Shown: piece after piece, positions 1 through 11,972 of the stretch | Numbering within the stretch: position 1 is the stretch's first letter | How the letters are laid out: each line of letters starts with the position of its first letter | Assembly: GCA_027257055.1 (NCBI GenBank) | Contig: JAPVLO010000138.1 | Location: 3,162,001-3,226,000, forward strand | Length of the DNA: 64,000 bases | Reading direction: 5' to 3' | From: Cephalopachus bancanus | Lineage: Eukaryota; Chordata; Mammalia; Primates; Tarsiidae | Made by a program: the position numbers and the translations under genes | Notes under the pieces: model-generated | The model's database searches: none | What the model was told of the DNA's origin: nothing | What the model saw: the letters and a program-made list of their open reading frames with translations, nothing else

Positions 1-674
1 TTTATAATAAGGCTATTTGCTATCCTTTTTTTGAACAAGGCCTTCATTTAGATAATGTGAATTTAAGTGCAAATAACCAAGATAAAGCTCACACTTTCTC
101 TCTTTAGTTTTGAAGATGGTGACAAGTTTCCTTTACACATTCAAATTTGCAGTTGTTAAACCTTACTTTTCCTTGACATTCTTATTTTTTTTTTTCCTCC
201 TTACCAATTGGAAAATATGTCAGGACTAAAACACACTCACATACACATTCAAAACCACTTTAGTAGGAATACACACTTTCCCCTCAATCCATGTGGCCTT
301 GAAAATGAGCATGTTGAGGGAAGAAGCAGTCTATATGAAAGTGTCTCAGATTCTTGGGTGGCTTGTGGTTAGTGTCATTGTTTTTAAGAACCGATTTTGG
401 CTTCTGTGGTACGTTGACCTGTGTATGGAATCTCCAAGTAAACGTTTTCTACTCTGTGGGACACCGGGTCAAAGATGAAGGGTTTGCTTCCTTTCTATAT
501 CATTTTTTTTTCTTGTTATTGACATGATGATTGAAAGCCCTTCTCTTCATTTAGGGCAACGCTTTTATCTTCAGACAAGCATTCCATCATTTGGGAAGCT
601 TACGTTCAAGGCTAAAGTTTCTTGCAAAGAAAGGTGAAGAAACTCTCTATCTGGTGTTTTGTTTTGTTTGATTG
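1..674. other. No gene recognised
   Basis: AT-rich sequence with short T runs and a 61-residue frame (293-478) that has no recognisable domain, no splice context and no codon bias I can see. I see no repeat family here. Confidence 0.5.
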
Positions 675-955
675 TTTTTAGTCGGTATCTCACACTATTG
701 CCTCAGGCCGGAGTACAGTAGCAAGATCATGGCTCACCACAGCCTCCACCTCCTGGGCTCAGGCAATCCTTTTGCCTCAGCCTCCTGAGTAGCTGGGACT
801 ATAGGAAAGTACCACAACATTTGGCAAATTTTTTGATAGAGACAAGGTCTCACTGTGTTGCCCAGGCTCGTCTTAAACTCCTGGGCTCAAGCGATACTCC
901 CACCTCTGCCTTCCAAAGTGCTGGAATTAACAGACATCAGCTACCACGCCCGACC
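675..955 (-). mobile_element. Old Alu (AluJ-like), antisense
   Basis: The + strand reads as an Alu in reverse: a short T-rich 3' tail, then GGCTCACCACAGCCTCCACC, the CCTCAGCCTCCTGAGTAGCT block, the middle linker, and an end near CACGCCCGACC. Both monomers are present. It carries many private substitutions and lacks the CACACTCATGGCCACC-type block of the younger Alus in this window, so it belongs to the oldest Alu layer. No clear TSD. Confidence 0.9.
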
Positions 956-1065
956 TATTTGGTGTAATTTAAAAAACATAGGGGTTTGCTTTCCACCGAC
1001 AAGGAGCTGCCATTCTTGGCATTAGCCCTTAACATTTTGGCGAAGCCACGTTTCTCCAGAGGGCC

Positions 1066-1435
1066 TGATACGGTATGGATGCTTGTCCCCTCCAAATCTC
1101 CTGTTGAAATGCAATGCTCAGTGTTGGAGACGTGACTCCTTGGTGGTTGTGAGGGTGGATCCTTATGAATGTTCTCACCGCAATGAGAGAGTTCTTACTC
1201 TATTATTTCATGTGAGAACTGTTTGTTAAAAAGAGCCTGGCACCTTCTCTCTCTCTCTCGCTTCTGCTCTGCCCTGTGACATGCCTACTCTCTCTCCACC
1301 TTCCATTGTGACTGGAAGCTTCCTGAGGCCTCATCAGAAGCCCAGTCGATGCTGTACCAGGCACAGTCATGAGCCCAAATAAGCCTCTTTTCTTTATAAA
1401 TTACCCAGCCTCTAGAGCAACCCAAAACAGATGGA
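1066..1435 (+). mobile_element. MaLR solo LTR (MST-type)
   Basis: Begins TGATACGGTATGGATGCTTG, a diverged form of the THE1/MST LTR start. It continues with CAAATCTCCTGTTGAAATG, a GTTAAAAAGAGCCTGGCACC block, a CT-rich stretch, GCCCTGTGACATGC, the polyadenylation region AAATAAGCCTCTTTTC, and an end near ACCCAAAACAGATGG. This is the order seen in MSTA/MSTB LTRs. No internal retroviral sequence follows, so it is a solo LTR. Confidence 0.85.
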
Positions 1436-2439
1436 CGCAAGGCCATTGTCAACACTGTCTCTGAATTAAACCATGATCAGTTGGGACACAGATTCGTTTA
1501 TTAGGTTACCTAGGAAGGAAGGCTGTAGAGAGATGAACACTGGATGCGTATGCTTTTATAGGGGAGAATGAAAAGACCAATTGGAAGAGTGGAGCATTGT
1601 CCAGATGGATGAGGGAAAAACCGCAGGGCACTAATCCTTGGAGGCAGCTGACTGGACACCTTACGAAGGGTGTCTGCAGATGAGGCAAGGGTATGGTGAG
1701 CAATGAGGACCTCAAAACAAACTGTGCAGGTGACCAAGATATCTGAGGTTTTCTCTGATTAAAGTGAGACTCTGGGGTCTCTTGATTGGAGTGAGTCTCT
1801 TGATTGTCTGACTCACGGAGACATTTGGCCTATGAGAGAGCTACTCTGGGGGTTTTGAGAGTTAGGATGTGGTCTTAGGGCTACATCGTGCAAAGTTGGA
1901 GTCCTATAAATGATTCAAAACCTTCATATTCCCGCAAACAAAAAATCTGGCACACACTGTGGAATTTCAGAAAGGCTGACTCTTCTTCAAAGTGTGGACC
2001 CTTCAGATGTAGCCGGGGCTTGTGGCGCTCTAAGATGAATAACAGACCTCTGTCACATTCCTCTTCCTGAAGGAGTGGCAGTCCTGAACATCTGGTTCCC
2101 TGTGTCCTCTGCTGTGTACACCCAGCTTTTTCCCTTTCCGGACACGTCCCATGTGGGTGTCCACCAACATTCCCACATATCCTTAGTTCTGATTCCACTT
2201 CTCACTCCACCTCACTGTCATTTCTGAACAAAGACATTCATAGCAGCTTCAGCTTTCTGCCTGCAGGAATTAGAATTTAGTCTTGTTCTTGGCCTTGATA
2301 CCTCATTCTGAAGGTTCTTTGGTATCATTGACTAGACCCAGGATTTTTTCTTACTATGTGACCCCATGATCTACCTGGTTGGTCATGCTTTTTAGGTAAG
2401 ACACTTCTTTAGTTCCTTCCGTGTCTCCAATCCATCAGT
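1436..2439. other. No gene recognised
   Basis: Mixed-composition sequence with overlapping short frames on both strands (for example 1881-2198 minus, 105 residues). None has a domain, signal peptide or recognisable family motif. I could not assign a repeat family. Confidence 0.4.
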
Positions 2440-3215
2440 GATTTCTTCTGACTCTATATAGCTTGTGTTCATTCTTTCTTCTCTATCTTGACTGTTGCTT
2501 CTGATGTAGCCACCACTCTCAACTTGGAGAAGGAGGTAGAAAGAGGTCGACTTCTTCATAGGCCTATCAGTGTTCCTTCTTGCTGTGAGATGATCTCTTT
2601 CCCACCTAGTCCCAAGGCTAGGCTGACCCTTCTACATGTAAGTTCTGCTGACTCTCCATCTTGAGTTCATTCTTCTTTGGTTTGACTGCTATCTCTGACA
2701 AGGTCACCACCAACAAGGCTGGCCTTCCTAAATATAAGTTGGCTTCATATCATTCTCTAGGTTAAAGGCCTTCAAAATTTTCCTGTCGAACTTAAAATAA
2801 AATCAGCTTCGGATTCAGGTCTTCAAGGTCTGATGTAATTGCCCTGTTCCTCTTTCTACAACTTCATTTTGTCTTGCCCAGTCTTGCTCACTCTTCCCTT
2901 TGCTTCAGGCATAAGGACGTTTCTTCTGCCCCTTGTTCACAACAGACTCTTCTGCCTCTTGGAACATCTGACTAATCTTTCTGTTTATCAATCTTGTGAC
3001 TATAGTGCTATCTCAACCCCCTCGTTTTTTTATCCACTGCACATACCAAGACATTTAATTAGCTTGAGTATTTTTCTGTTTACACATTTGTTTGCTCTCC
3101 TGTAACTACTTTGAGGTCAAAGTCTCACGAGTCTCTCTTGTTCTTATGCATGGAGATTGTAGTATAGTTCCTGACACATAATAGCTGCTTAATAAATATT
3201 TGATGTACAAGAGGT
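2440..3215 (+). mobile_element. L2 LINE 3' remnant (diverged)
   Basis: Pyrimidine-rich sequence in the layout of L2: a repeated theme near 2480 and 2690 (TTGACTGTTGCTTCTGATG, then TTTGACTGCTATCTCTGACA), a CTTCAGGCATAAGG segment, and a 3' end with TTCCTGACACATAATAGCTGC followed by TTAATAAATATTTGATG, which resembles the end of L2. The 88-residue frame at 2839-3105 lies within it and is not a host gene. Confidence 0.55.
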
Positions 3216-4434
3216 CATGGGCAAGACCTGTTCCCAATACTTCTGGTAAAACCACATCATTGCTTACTAAGGGCTGCTTCTCAAAACGTGTCTCTGATTC
3301 TCCATGAATATCTAATCATAGGTTAAATCTGCATCCAAATTAATTAGGTTTAGACCTCTTAGAAACGGTTGGCTTTCTCACCACTTCACTCTAACTCACC
3401 TGCTAAGCAGTTTTTGCCCTAAACCTAAAGAATTATTGTTACCAGCATCTTAGGTTTTAGAATATATTAGTCAGCTAATACAGACTGTGAATACAACTGA
3501 TTTTATGGAGTTTCCCAAGCAAGTCATGCATGCATTGAGCACTTTTGAGATTTTACCTAAAAGATTGCTTTCCTAGTCATGCACTTCTTTCTGTTTTCTC
3601 ACCTCTTCACATCTCTTATCTATCCAGGAGAGCTAATTGCAAAACGTTCACAGATGTAATTGCATTGAAACATCAGAATAAGCTATTTCTTTGAAGTAAG
3701 ACTGAGCATCTGACTACAGTTATTAGCTCTAAAATATATCTGACCCAGTGGCATCCAATAGCATCTATTTTGCCACTATATTGTGTAAAAGGCTTGACTC
3801 CAATTCAGGAGTTTAAACTTTGCTCAATGTACACTTATTTTTCAGTAATGTTAATTAGCTAATTTGCGAGACACAAATAAGCTATAATTAGCATGGTGCT
3901 CTGATATTTTATTTTAACAACAGGAAGATGATTACCTTCAAAAATAATAAAAGATTTAAATCTAAGTAAGGATCTAAATTACAGTCGTTGAGTTGTGAAG
4001 AAAAGTGAATTCAGTTAATCCCCATTTGCATGTGCCAATTAGTTAAGTATTAATCAATTTCCTATATAAATGGAAATGAGAATACCAGGAATCTTTGGTA
4101 AGATAATGTTTCTCATTAACAGAAACACAACCTCTTGACATTTCATTAAACAAACAAAGTCTTCCACATATTATTTTTCTTCTTCAAAATATCTTTTGAT
4201 TTATTTCCCCACAGTCATGGAATCTATGTATTCTAACATATCTGTAGAGGTCTTTTTCAGAAATTCTCTTAGAATTTAACAATAAAAAATAACTGTCGAG
4301 CAGAACTTAGCATATGAATTAATTATTTTTCTTTAAAAAAGTTTTAAATTTCAAAACTCAACTCAATATATTAAGGCATAGGAAAGTAAAGAAAGAAGGA
4401 GCTAAAGAAATTCAGATGAGCTATGCTTCAGTCT
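3216..4434. other. No gene recognised, AT-rich
   Basis: AT-rich sequence with no family I recognise and no frame of note. Confidence 0.45.
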
Positions 4435-4690
4435 ACCTGTCTGTCTGTCTACTTAATCTATCATCTATAGCTATCAGACAGTCATCTATATCTATCAATC
4501 ATCTATCATCTCTCTATCATCTATATTTATCTATTCATCATCTATTTATTATCTCATCTATATCTATCTACCAATCATCTACATCTTATCAATTATCTAC
4601 CTATTATATATTTGTCTACCATCTATCATCTATCATCTGTCTATCAATCAGCTATATCTTTCAATCACCTATCTATCTTCTAGCTATCTA
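4435..4690 (+). repeat. Imperfect TCTA/ATCT microsatellite
   Basis: About 250 bases built from TCTA, ATCT and TCATCTA units with CTGTCTGTCTG at the left edge. Interruptions are frequent, so it is an old, decayed tetranucleotide tract. The 91-residue Ser/Tyr/Ile-rich frame (4416-4691) is a translation of the repeat and not a gene. Confidence 0.9.
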
Positions 4691-6169
4691 GTCAAATGCG
4701 TAGTATGCATATATATATGAGTATAGGTTTAAAATATAGGAATTGTATTAAAAATAAATATTGGCAGTGATAAATCAATTAAGTCGGCCATATTTTTGAT
4801 ATTTGAAAGGTATTTGGTGTTTGAAAAATAAAAGGCACAAAAATTATAATGTGACTGTGAAATAAATGAGCCATTTTTTAAAAAGTACTTTTATAGAACT
4901 TTTGACTTTGGGGCTTAGTTTTGCACAATTCAGGACTGCCACAGACATGAAATTCATAGAAGCATGAATATGTCAACATTCTGTCTCAGAGTTGGTCCTC
5001 TGGGGTCTATTTGCTCCATGGCAACCTGGCACTGCATCACCATATTGACATACCCCTGAAATTCAATTAAAAATTATTACTGCAAGAAGTGAGAAACTAA
5101 AATAGAACCAGGATGGGCCTTTGAAATGCGATTATTGTGTGGAATACTGGGATAAGATGAATAGACTAGCAATTTGTTTTTCTACCTTATTAAAACTTTA
5201 AGTATTAGGTGCTTATAGGTATCAGCTCACCAACAAAATCCCACATTACACCTTCTTGATTATTTACTAGATTCTTTTCCTCCACCACTTATAAAAGGCA
5301 TTATCAATCAGTGTGATTATTTCACAATTTTTAACCAATTCACAAATTCATAAAGATAATAATGTACATTACAGGGCTATTAGTCTTAAAGTGATTATTT
5401 ACTTAATAAAACAATCAAATCAAGACTATCAACAATATGAAGACTTAAAAATTGTTAAAGCTGTGCGTTAAAAATTGTTAAAGCTCAGCCTCCTCTGTCC
5501 ACTTCTATTCTTAAAATCTCAATCCCCAAAAGTAACTATAATCAATATTTGAGTACTTACCTTTGAAGTTTTTTCTTAATTCTATTCAAAATACACACAC
5601 ACGTACACAAACTTTTAAAAAATGGAATCATATCAATAAATATGGTTATGCTACAATTAGTTCAACTACTTCTTTATTGTTATACAATTAGGAGTTTTTG
5701 TTTTTTGCTTTTTCCGTTACAAAAAATGCTTTAGTTGAGTCCTAGAACAAACATTTCATCTTAGTGCTGCTTCTTCGTTTTTGTTTGCCTGTTTATTTGT
5801 ACCACGATCCAAAAGACTAGACTTCTTTCAGTGCAGAAACAGAGTGTGAAAGGGTTTGTTTCCTCGCAACTTCTTCATCACTGACTGTTATTATTCTTAA
5901 TTTTTGTCCATCTTATGGTAACATTATTTTGCATTTCTTTTAATATGAATGTACTGAAATACACTTTTAAAAATACATTATTGAGAAAAATTAAGGAATA
6001 TCTAAATAAGTGTCATGATAGACATGTCATGTTCATTCATGAACTGAAAGATTCTATGGTAGAAATTTCAATGCCTAAACTGGTCTATACATTCAGTACA
6101 GTTTTAAGTTAAAAAGTAGTCAGCAGTTTTTGAAATTGATGGGCTAATTCTAAAAGTTTTATAAAAAAT
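4691..6169. other. No gene recognised
   Basis: AT-rich. Contains a small direct duplication near 5445-5484, two copies of TTAAAAATTGTTAAAGCT separated by GTGCG. A few phrases near 5600-5700 resemble very old LINE sequence, but not enough to call. Confidence 0.4.
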
Positions 6170-7165
6170 TCATGGGGCTAAGGATCACCAAAGCAATCTT
6201 GGATAAGGAAAACAAAGCTGGAAGATTTATACTACCAGGATTATATTGTGTATTATATAATGATGACAATTCAGAAAGTCTATATATTAATATAAAACAT
6301 TCATAAAGAAAAATAGACTAAAAAAAACCACTTACATGCATGATCACTTGATGTGGATGAAGGTGAATCCATTGTAATAGGGAAAGGATGTCCTTGGCAA
6401 TGAATGATGTCAGGTTAATTGTCCATCTGTATAAAAAATGGAATCATGATTCTTAAGTTATATCAAACACAATAAGTTAATTCTTGATTTTATAGCTAAA
6501 TATAAAAGGTAAACCAATACGTTTTCTGGAAAAAAAATAAAATAACATCTTCTTGACCTTGAGGAGAGACTCTGAATCAAGGGAACTCTCGTGCACTTCT
6601 GATGGGAGTATGAATTAGAACAAGAATTTTGGAAAACGATTTAACATTCCCTATAATCCAAAACTCTACTCCTAGATTTAAATAAAACCTCATATATATG
6701 AGCACCAAAACACATATACAAAATATTCATAGTAGCACTATATACAGTAGCACTGAGCTGGAGCACACCAAATGTCTGTTCACCAACCGTAGAATTAATA
6801 AATAAGTTGTGGTATGTGTATAAACACTCACATTTATGTAATACTATAAGGCCATAGCAATAAATGAATTTGTAAAACATGTAACATGGATAATTCTTGC
6901 AAAAAATATTGAGATAAAACAGATGCAAAACAGTAATACGGTGGTTATTTATGTTAAGTTAAAACATAGACAAGGCAATTAATGATCTCATATAGGAATC
7001 ATTGTAGAGATTGCCTTTGGAAAGCAGAGACGGAACATGGGAACCATCTGATATTCCATTCCTTGATCTATCCAGTAGTTACCCAGTTGTAGTTACTTTG
7101 TAAAAATTTAACAAACTGTATCATTTTTGTTCATTTCATATCTATGTTATACTCTATCTATGTCA
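6170..7165 (+). mobile_element. Old L1 (L1M-type) ORF2 end and 3' part
   Basis: Starts with an ORF2-like stretch (AAAGCAATCTTGGATAAGG, then AACAAAGCTGGAAG), has a diverged middle, and resumes near 6555 with sequence coding the last part of ORF2. Recognisable pieces are TTCATAGTAGCACTATATAC, CACCAAATGTCTGTTCACCA and a 3' end near 7165. It has many substitutions and frameshifts and no visible TSD. The minus-strand frame at 6641-6928 is a shadow of it. Confidence 0.75.
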
Positions 7166-7414
7166 ACCAATATTAATATACTTTTGAAATATGCATAGTA
7201 TGGCTTTTAATATAAGTCAGGTTAATAGTGCCGTGTCATACGACAAATAAAAATATTTGGTCATGTCTAAATAGTGGCAATTTCTGAATGGAAATCCTTT
7301 GAGAATCTGTAAAATCTTTGGCAATATTTTAGAAAGTCAGAATTTAAAAAAAATAATCATTCTTCTTTGGAAATAACTTAGCTTCTTGGTTAAAATAATT
7401 TTTAATGTTTGTTT

Positions 7415-7573
7415 TATTTTATTTTTTAGAGTCAAGGTCTCACTCTGTTGCCCGGGAGAGAGTGCAGTGGTGTGATATAGCTCACTGAAGACTCAAATTC
7501 CTGGGTTTAAGTAAACCTCCTGCCTCGATCTCCATAGTTGCTAGGACTATAGGCATGAGCCACCATGCCAGGC
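7415..7573 (-). mobile_element. Alu monomer (FLAM-like), antisense
   Basis: A single-monomer Alu of about 155 bp. It starts with a T-rich tail, reads CAAGGTCTCACTCTGTTGCC, and ends with CATGAGCCACCATGCCAGGC, which is the 5' end of an Alu left monomer. There is no second monomer and no central linker, so this is a free left monomer and not a truncated dimer. Its left flank AAAATAATTTTTA (7392-7404) resembles the AAATGATTTTTA at the far end of the adjacent L1, suggesting both insertions used the same target. Confidence 0.75.
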
Positions 7574-7574
7574 A

Positions 7575-7585
7575 AAATGATTTTT
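7575..7585. repeat. TSD of the inverted L1, left copy
   Basis: AAATGATTTTT, identical to 8784-8794. The two copies bound the L1 at 7586-8783. Confidence 0.85.
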
Positions 7586-8783
7586 TCCCCTAATTTTAGA
7601 ATCAGATGTACATATGAGGATTTGTTATGTAGGTATATTGTGTGAAGGCAAGGTTTAGGCTTATGATGAACCCATCCTCACCCCAACCCCCCTGGTAGTG
7701 AGCATGATACACAATGGGTGATTTTGTTTGTCTTCTTCCCCTTTCCTCTCTCACTCCCTCCTGTAGCAGTGTCTGGTGACTGTTGTTCTCATCCTTGTGC
7801 CCATATGTGCCCAGTGTTTAGTACCCACTTATGAGCGAGAACATGTGGCACTCAGTTTTCTGATTCTGTGATAATTTGCTTAGAACGGTGGCACTCAGAG
7901 GCATCCATGTTGCTGCAAGTGCCATGATTTCATTCTTTATTATGGTTGCCTAGTATTCCATAGCATATTATGTACCACATTTTCTTTATACAGTCCACCC
8001 TCGGTGGGCACCTGAAATGGTTCCATGTTTTTGCTATTGTGAATACGAGTACAGGTGATGTTTGGTAGAATAATTTATGCTTCTTTTGGTATGGTACCCG
8101 AAGTAGAATTGCTAGGTCGAATGATAGTTCTGTTTTCAGCTCTCTGAGAAATCTCCAAACTGCTTTCTATAGGGATCTGAGCTAGCTGACATTCCCACCG
8201 GAAGTGTACGAGCATTCCCTTTTCTCCTCAGACTCACCCACATTTGTTGTTTTTTTGACTTTTTAGTGTTAGCCATCTTGACCAGTGTGAGATGGTATTT
8301 CAATGTAGTTTTGATTTTCACTGACTAATCATATGCAGAAGAATGAAATTAGGACCCTACCTATCACCCTATACAAACATCAATTCAAAATGGATCAGAT
8401 GTAAAACATCAAACTGTTGAAATCCTGTAAGAAAACCTAGGGAATACTCTCCTGGACATAAGCATAGTCAGTGAATTAATGTCCAAGTCCTCCAAAGCAA
8501 ATGCAGCAAAATCTAAAATTGACAGGTGAGACTTGATCAAGCCGCAAAACCTCTGCACGGCAAAAGAAACCAAGAGAGTAAAGAGACAACCCATAGAATG
8601 GTAGAAAATATTAACTAACTATGCATCTTAGAAAGGCCTAATATCCAGAATCTATAAGGAAGTCAAATGAATGGACAGAAAAACAATAACAACACACACA
8701 CACAATCCGCCTATACAGGGGGCATAGGACATGAGGAGATACTTCTCAAAGGAAGACACAAGCAGTCAACAAAATATGAACAC
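7586..8783 (-). mobile_element. L1 with 5' inversion (twin priming)
   Basis: 7586 to about 8333 is the antisense of the L1 3' UTR and ORF2 end: ACCCACTTATGAGCGAGAAC, CCATGTTGCTGCAAGTGCC, GATGGTATTTCAATGTAG. From about 8334 to 8783 the same element continues in the sense direction: GAAAACCTAGGGAATACTCT, AGTCCTCCAAAGCAAATGCA, CAAAGGAAGACACAAGCAGT. The 3' limit of the flipped segment lies next to the start of the unflipped segment on an L1 map, so almost nothing was lost. This is the classic product of twin priming. The whole is bounded by a perfect 11-bp TSD. Frames are broken. Confidence 0.9.
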
Positions 8784-8794
8784 AAATGATTTTT
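8784..8794. repeat. TSD of the inverted L1, right copy
   Basis: AAATGATTTTT, matching 7575-7585 exactly. Confidence 0.85.
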
Positions 8795-9164
8795 AAAACC
8801 TTTCCTGTATGTCTTCTCTCAAATATAATTAATAATGAAAAATTCCTAAACCAAATTGTTGTTTAATCCACAGGTAATTTTTAATTAGGAAAACATCATA
8901 TTTTAAAAATGTAAGCTATGAGACAGAATTAACTATAGACTAGCTCTTTGAAAATAGCAAAGGTTGGTAGAAATGTTCGGATTGTCAGCAAAGGTCATAC
9001 AGTCAATATGCCACAGTTGCAAGTTGGCTATGATTATATTGTAATATGGTATCAACTTTCTCTGCTTTCCTTATGTCACATCTACAGTCAGCTCCCTGCT
9101 CTAGTCATTTGGTTGGAAGTTTCCTTAGGTACTGAAATTTAGACTTTTAAAAATCTTTCATTGC
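8795..9164. other. No gene recognised
   Basis: AT-rich sequence without a recognisable family or frame. Confidence 0.45.
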
Positions 9165-9310
9165 CACAAGTCACTTTATTTAATTCCTTCATCTTAGAAA
9201 TGAGAATTCTACCACCTTTCTGACATCACTGTGGCATGATCATGAAGTCAATAATGTTTGTAAAGTGCTTTGAAAATGTAAAGTGTTAAATAAGTGTTAA
9301 GCACTTTGGA
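9165..9310 (+). mobile_element. MIR-family remnant (weak)
   Basis: A diverged stretch with CTTCATCTTAGAAATGAGAA, followed by TTTGTAAAGTGCTTTGAAAA and a TAAATAAGTGTTAA end. This is the order of the MIR/MIR3 3' half. The match is short and decayed. Confidence 0.45.
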
Positions 9311-10534
9311 GTATCACAATCAATCAACATAATGTTTTATTGTACAGACTCTCCTGCTACATCAAATGTAGTAATTTAGTTAATGTGAGACCTCATGAAA
9401 TTGGAACTCTATCACAAAGTTAACACAAATTTTATAAATTACAAAGATGCAGCAGGGATCAGAGAAATACACTGATTTATTTATTTTGTGCTTTAGTTTG
9501 CATCCATTATTAATGTTCATCTGTAAGCAAAACCAAGAAAAACTTCTTATTTCAACTTTCTACTTTAATTTTATATATTTAAATTTCATACAGCAATCTA
9601 TGTTGGAATCTCCTCAGCCATCCTCGATTCTGAAGACAGTATTTAATTTGCCAAAGTAGTCTTGCTTTCTTTCAAAGAATATCTGAAAGCTGGAGGTATA
9701 ATTAATTTATCCTTATACTTTCATAAAATCTAGTAAATGGCTTTGCATCAATACAAATAAATGGTAGGAATTCTGTAATATGGGTTTTGGGTCCTATAAG
9801 AAAATTTTGTATCTAGTAGAGGTGATTTATGAGTGACTAGTAAAGATATATTGACTTTAAACCTAGATATTCAGAATAACAAGGAAGATAAGAAGCACAA
9901 ATTCTTTTTCATTTCTTTAAATCTAAGAGGACACTCTACTTATGCAGGAGTGATACATTAAATCAAGTTTATTTATCTATATCTCATGTAGAAATGAGCA
10001 ATCGATAACTAGAAAATAATTCACTGTTATAAAAGATAGGGAATAAAATATTCTTTAAAAACCTGACAAAAAAAGAATATAAGTACATGAAAACATATTG
10101 CACTCTTTGCTGTGGCATTTGATTTCACTCTTTGAGGGGAAGGTTTGAGGCATAGAATGGTCAGAATGAAAGAGCAAACACACAGTTTGTGTAGCCTAGA
10201 CAGCTTTCTCTTGCCTGTGTAGTCCTAAGGAAACGTCTTCTCTGTGTCGACGTCAGCACTTGCGTGAGAATCATCTGAGAACAGTAAAAGGATTTAATTA
10301 GGTAAGTGACTTTGCAAACATAAACCACATTTAAAAAAACATACAGATCCCAGAGTCCTCATTCTTTCTGGGAAATTATTTTCTTGGGTTCCTCAAGATT
10401 GTCTAGTGTAATCTTACAGAAGTGAGCACTGAGTTTCATCACATTCCCGTAACTTGTCTGAGGCACAAGACTAACCTGGTGGGCTGCTCTGTCAAGTGTC
10501 CTTGCCCTGGTCTTGTCGCCACTGTCTTTATGGG
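9311..10534. other. No gene recognised
   Basis: AT-rich sequence with only short frames (for example 9447-9659) that lack recognisable motifs. No repeat family recognised. Confidence 0.45.
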
Positions 10535-10735
10535 TGAGCGACTGAGCATGGGTTTTGGAATTAGATTGGGGTCAACTTCTGGCTTTTTGTGTGACTTTGA
10601 GCTTATCGCTTTTCTGAGGTTCCATTTCAATTCCTTATACAAATGGAAACCTTCTCAGGGTTTCTGCAAAGGCGACAGATAATGTACTATAAGTACTCAG
10701 TGCAGAGTCTGAAATACGGTCACAGACTCAATAAT
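10535..10735 (+). mobile_element. MIR SINE, sense
   Basis: Reads through the MIR core: CATGGGTTTTGGAATTAGA, TTTTTGTGTGACTTTGAGC, TTTCTGAGGTTCCATTTC, then a decayed CTGTAAAATGG-type segment and an end near ACTCAGTGCAGAGTCTG. The frames at 10422-10682 and 10439-10642 lie across it and are not genes. Confidence 0.75.
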
Positions 10736-10849
10736 TGAGAGTTAAATAATATATTTAGCCTATGGTCCTTTTAGATGTATTTATCTCCATTAGAAAATGA
10801 TGATTATTATCATACTATATTATATTAATTATAAATATAGTAGCGTACA

Positions 10850-11025
10850 CTAAACAATTCTCTACACTTATTTATTTAATTTCACAGAAACTGCTAAGTT
10901 GGTATTTTATTTCTATTTTACAAATGAGAAAACTGATACACAGAGAGATGAATGCTGTGTGTAACACAACAAAGACTCATGCAAATTATGGAACCAACCC
11001 AAGGCTACAAAGCTTGTGCTTAGAG
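10850..11025 (-). mobile_element. MIR SINE, antisense
   Basis: Contains TTTACAAATGAGAAAACTGA followed by ACACAGAGAGATG, the reverse of the MIR core, then CCAACCCAAGGCTACAAAGC and GAACC-type sequence. It lies in the opposite direction to the MIR at 10535-10735, so these are two insertions. Confidence 0.75.
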
Positions 11026-11664
11026 ACCTGAACTTTTGTCAAGTTGGCCTGCCTTCCCTTCTGCATGTTATACAATAGCTGCCTGCCTAGGTGACATGAA
11101 TTTTACCCTGTAGCAGTGGTCTTGAATATAAGAGATGAAATAATAAAGGCAGAGAAAAAAGAAAGAAATAGATGAGAGCAGAAAAATCCAAAATGTGGTA
11201 CATAAGGTTTTAAATAACCAATGCTGTGGATACGTTTTATTACGTTAATTTCAGTGTTCAAAAAAACAAAAAGAAAACAACAGTTTTTTACTCTTGTGTA
11301 AAAATCATTTCAAAAGAGTTTAAATTTGTTTTTCTTAGTCGTAGTGTGCTATCAGTTAGACGAGGTCAGTTTAATGATCTCTTCTCTTTGCCACCAATTT
11401 TACTGTTTAAAATAAACTCAATGTAGTGCCTGTAACTGATATAGCACTCGTTTATCACTGGCGAATACACATTATGACCTTCACTATGGCAGCGACTTTA
11501 TCCATGGTTCCTTGGGGAACCAGAGTATATCACCTACAGTGCTTGGTGAGCTTATAAAACTATATATAACGTGTAACACAACCATTAATAAGTTAAAAAT
11601 TTATAACCACATTTAATAGCTATATACCACTGTACAACCAAAAATACACATGGAAAGAAAGTGG
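11026..11664. other. No gene recognised
   Basis: No gene or repeat family recognised. The short frame at 11226-11426 has no domain. Confidence 0.45.
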
Positions 11665-11972
11665 TTTTTTTTTTTTTTTTTTTTTTGAATTGGAGTCTCA
11701 CTGTCACCCAGGCTAGAGTGCAGTGGCACACTCACAGCCACTGCAGCCTTGACCTGCGGGGCTCCGGTGATCTTTCCGCCTCAGTCTTCCAAGTAGCCGG
11801 AACTACAGGCATGCACCACCACGTCCGACTAATTTTTTGATTTATTGTAGAGATGAGGCGTTCCAGTAGCCCAAGTTGCCCAGGATGGTCTCAAACCTGT
11901 GGGTTCAGGCAATTTTCTCACCTTGGCCTCCCAAAGTACTGGGATTACAGGCTGGAGCCACTGCACCTGGCC
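11665..11972 (-). mobile_element. Tarsier-type dimeric Alu, antisense
   Basis: Long T tail (22 bases), GAATTGGAGTCTCACTGTCA, then CACACTCACAGCCACTGCAG, GACCTGCGGGGCTCCGGTGA, the linker TTTTTTGATTTATTGTAG, and an end at TGCACCTGGCC. The linker and the CTGGGCTCCGG-type block differ from AluS/AluY and are shared with the other young Alus here. The frames at 11829-12152, 11853-12035, 11876-12097 and 11899-12240 overlap it and are not genes. Confidence 0.9.

Noticed and set aside
4435..4690. Regularly spaced repeats, considered as a CRISPR array
   Set aside because: Units are 4 bases long without spacers, and the context is primate DNA.
4416..4691. 91-residue frame that looks like a Ser/Tyr/Ile-rich protein
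   Set aside because: It is a translated TCTA microsatellite.
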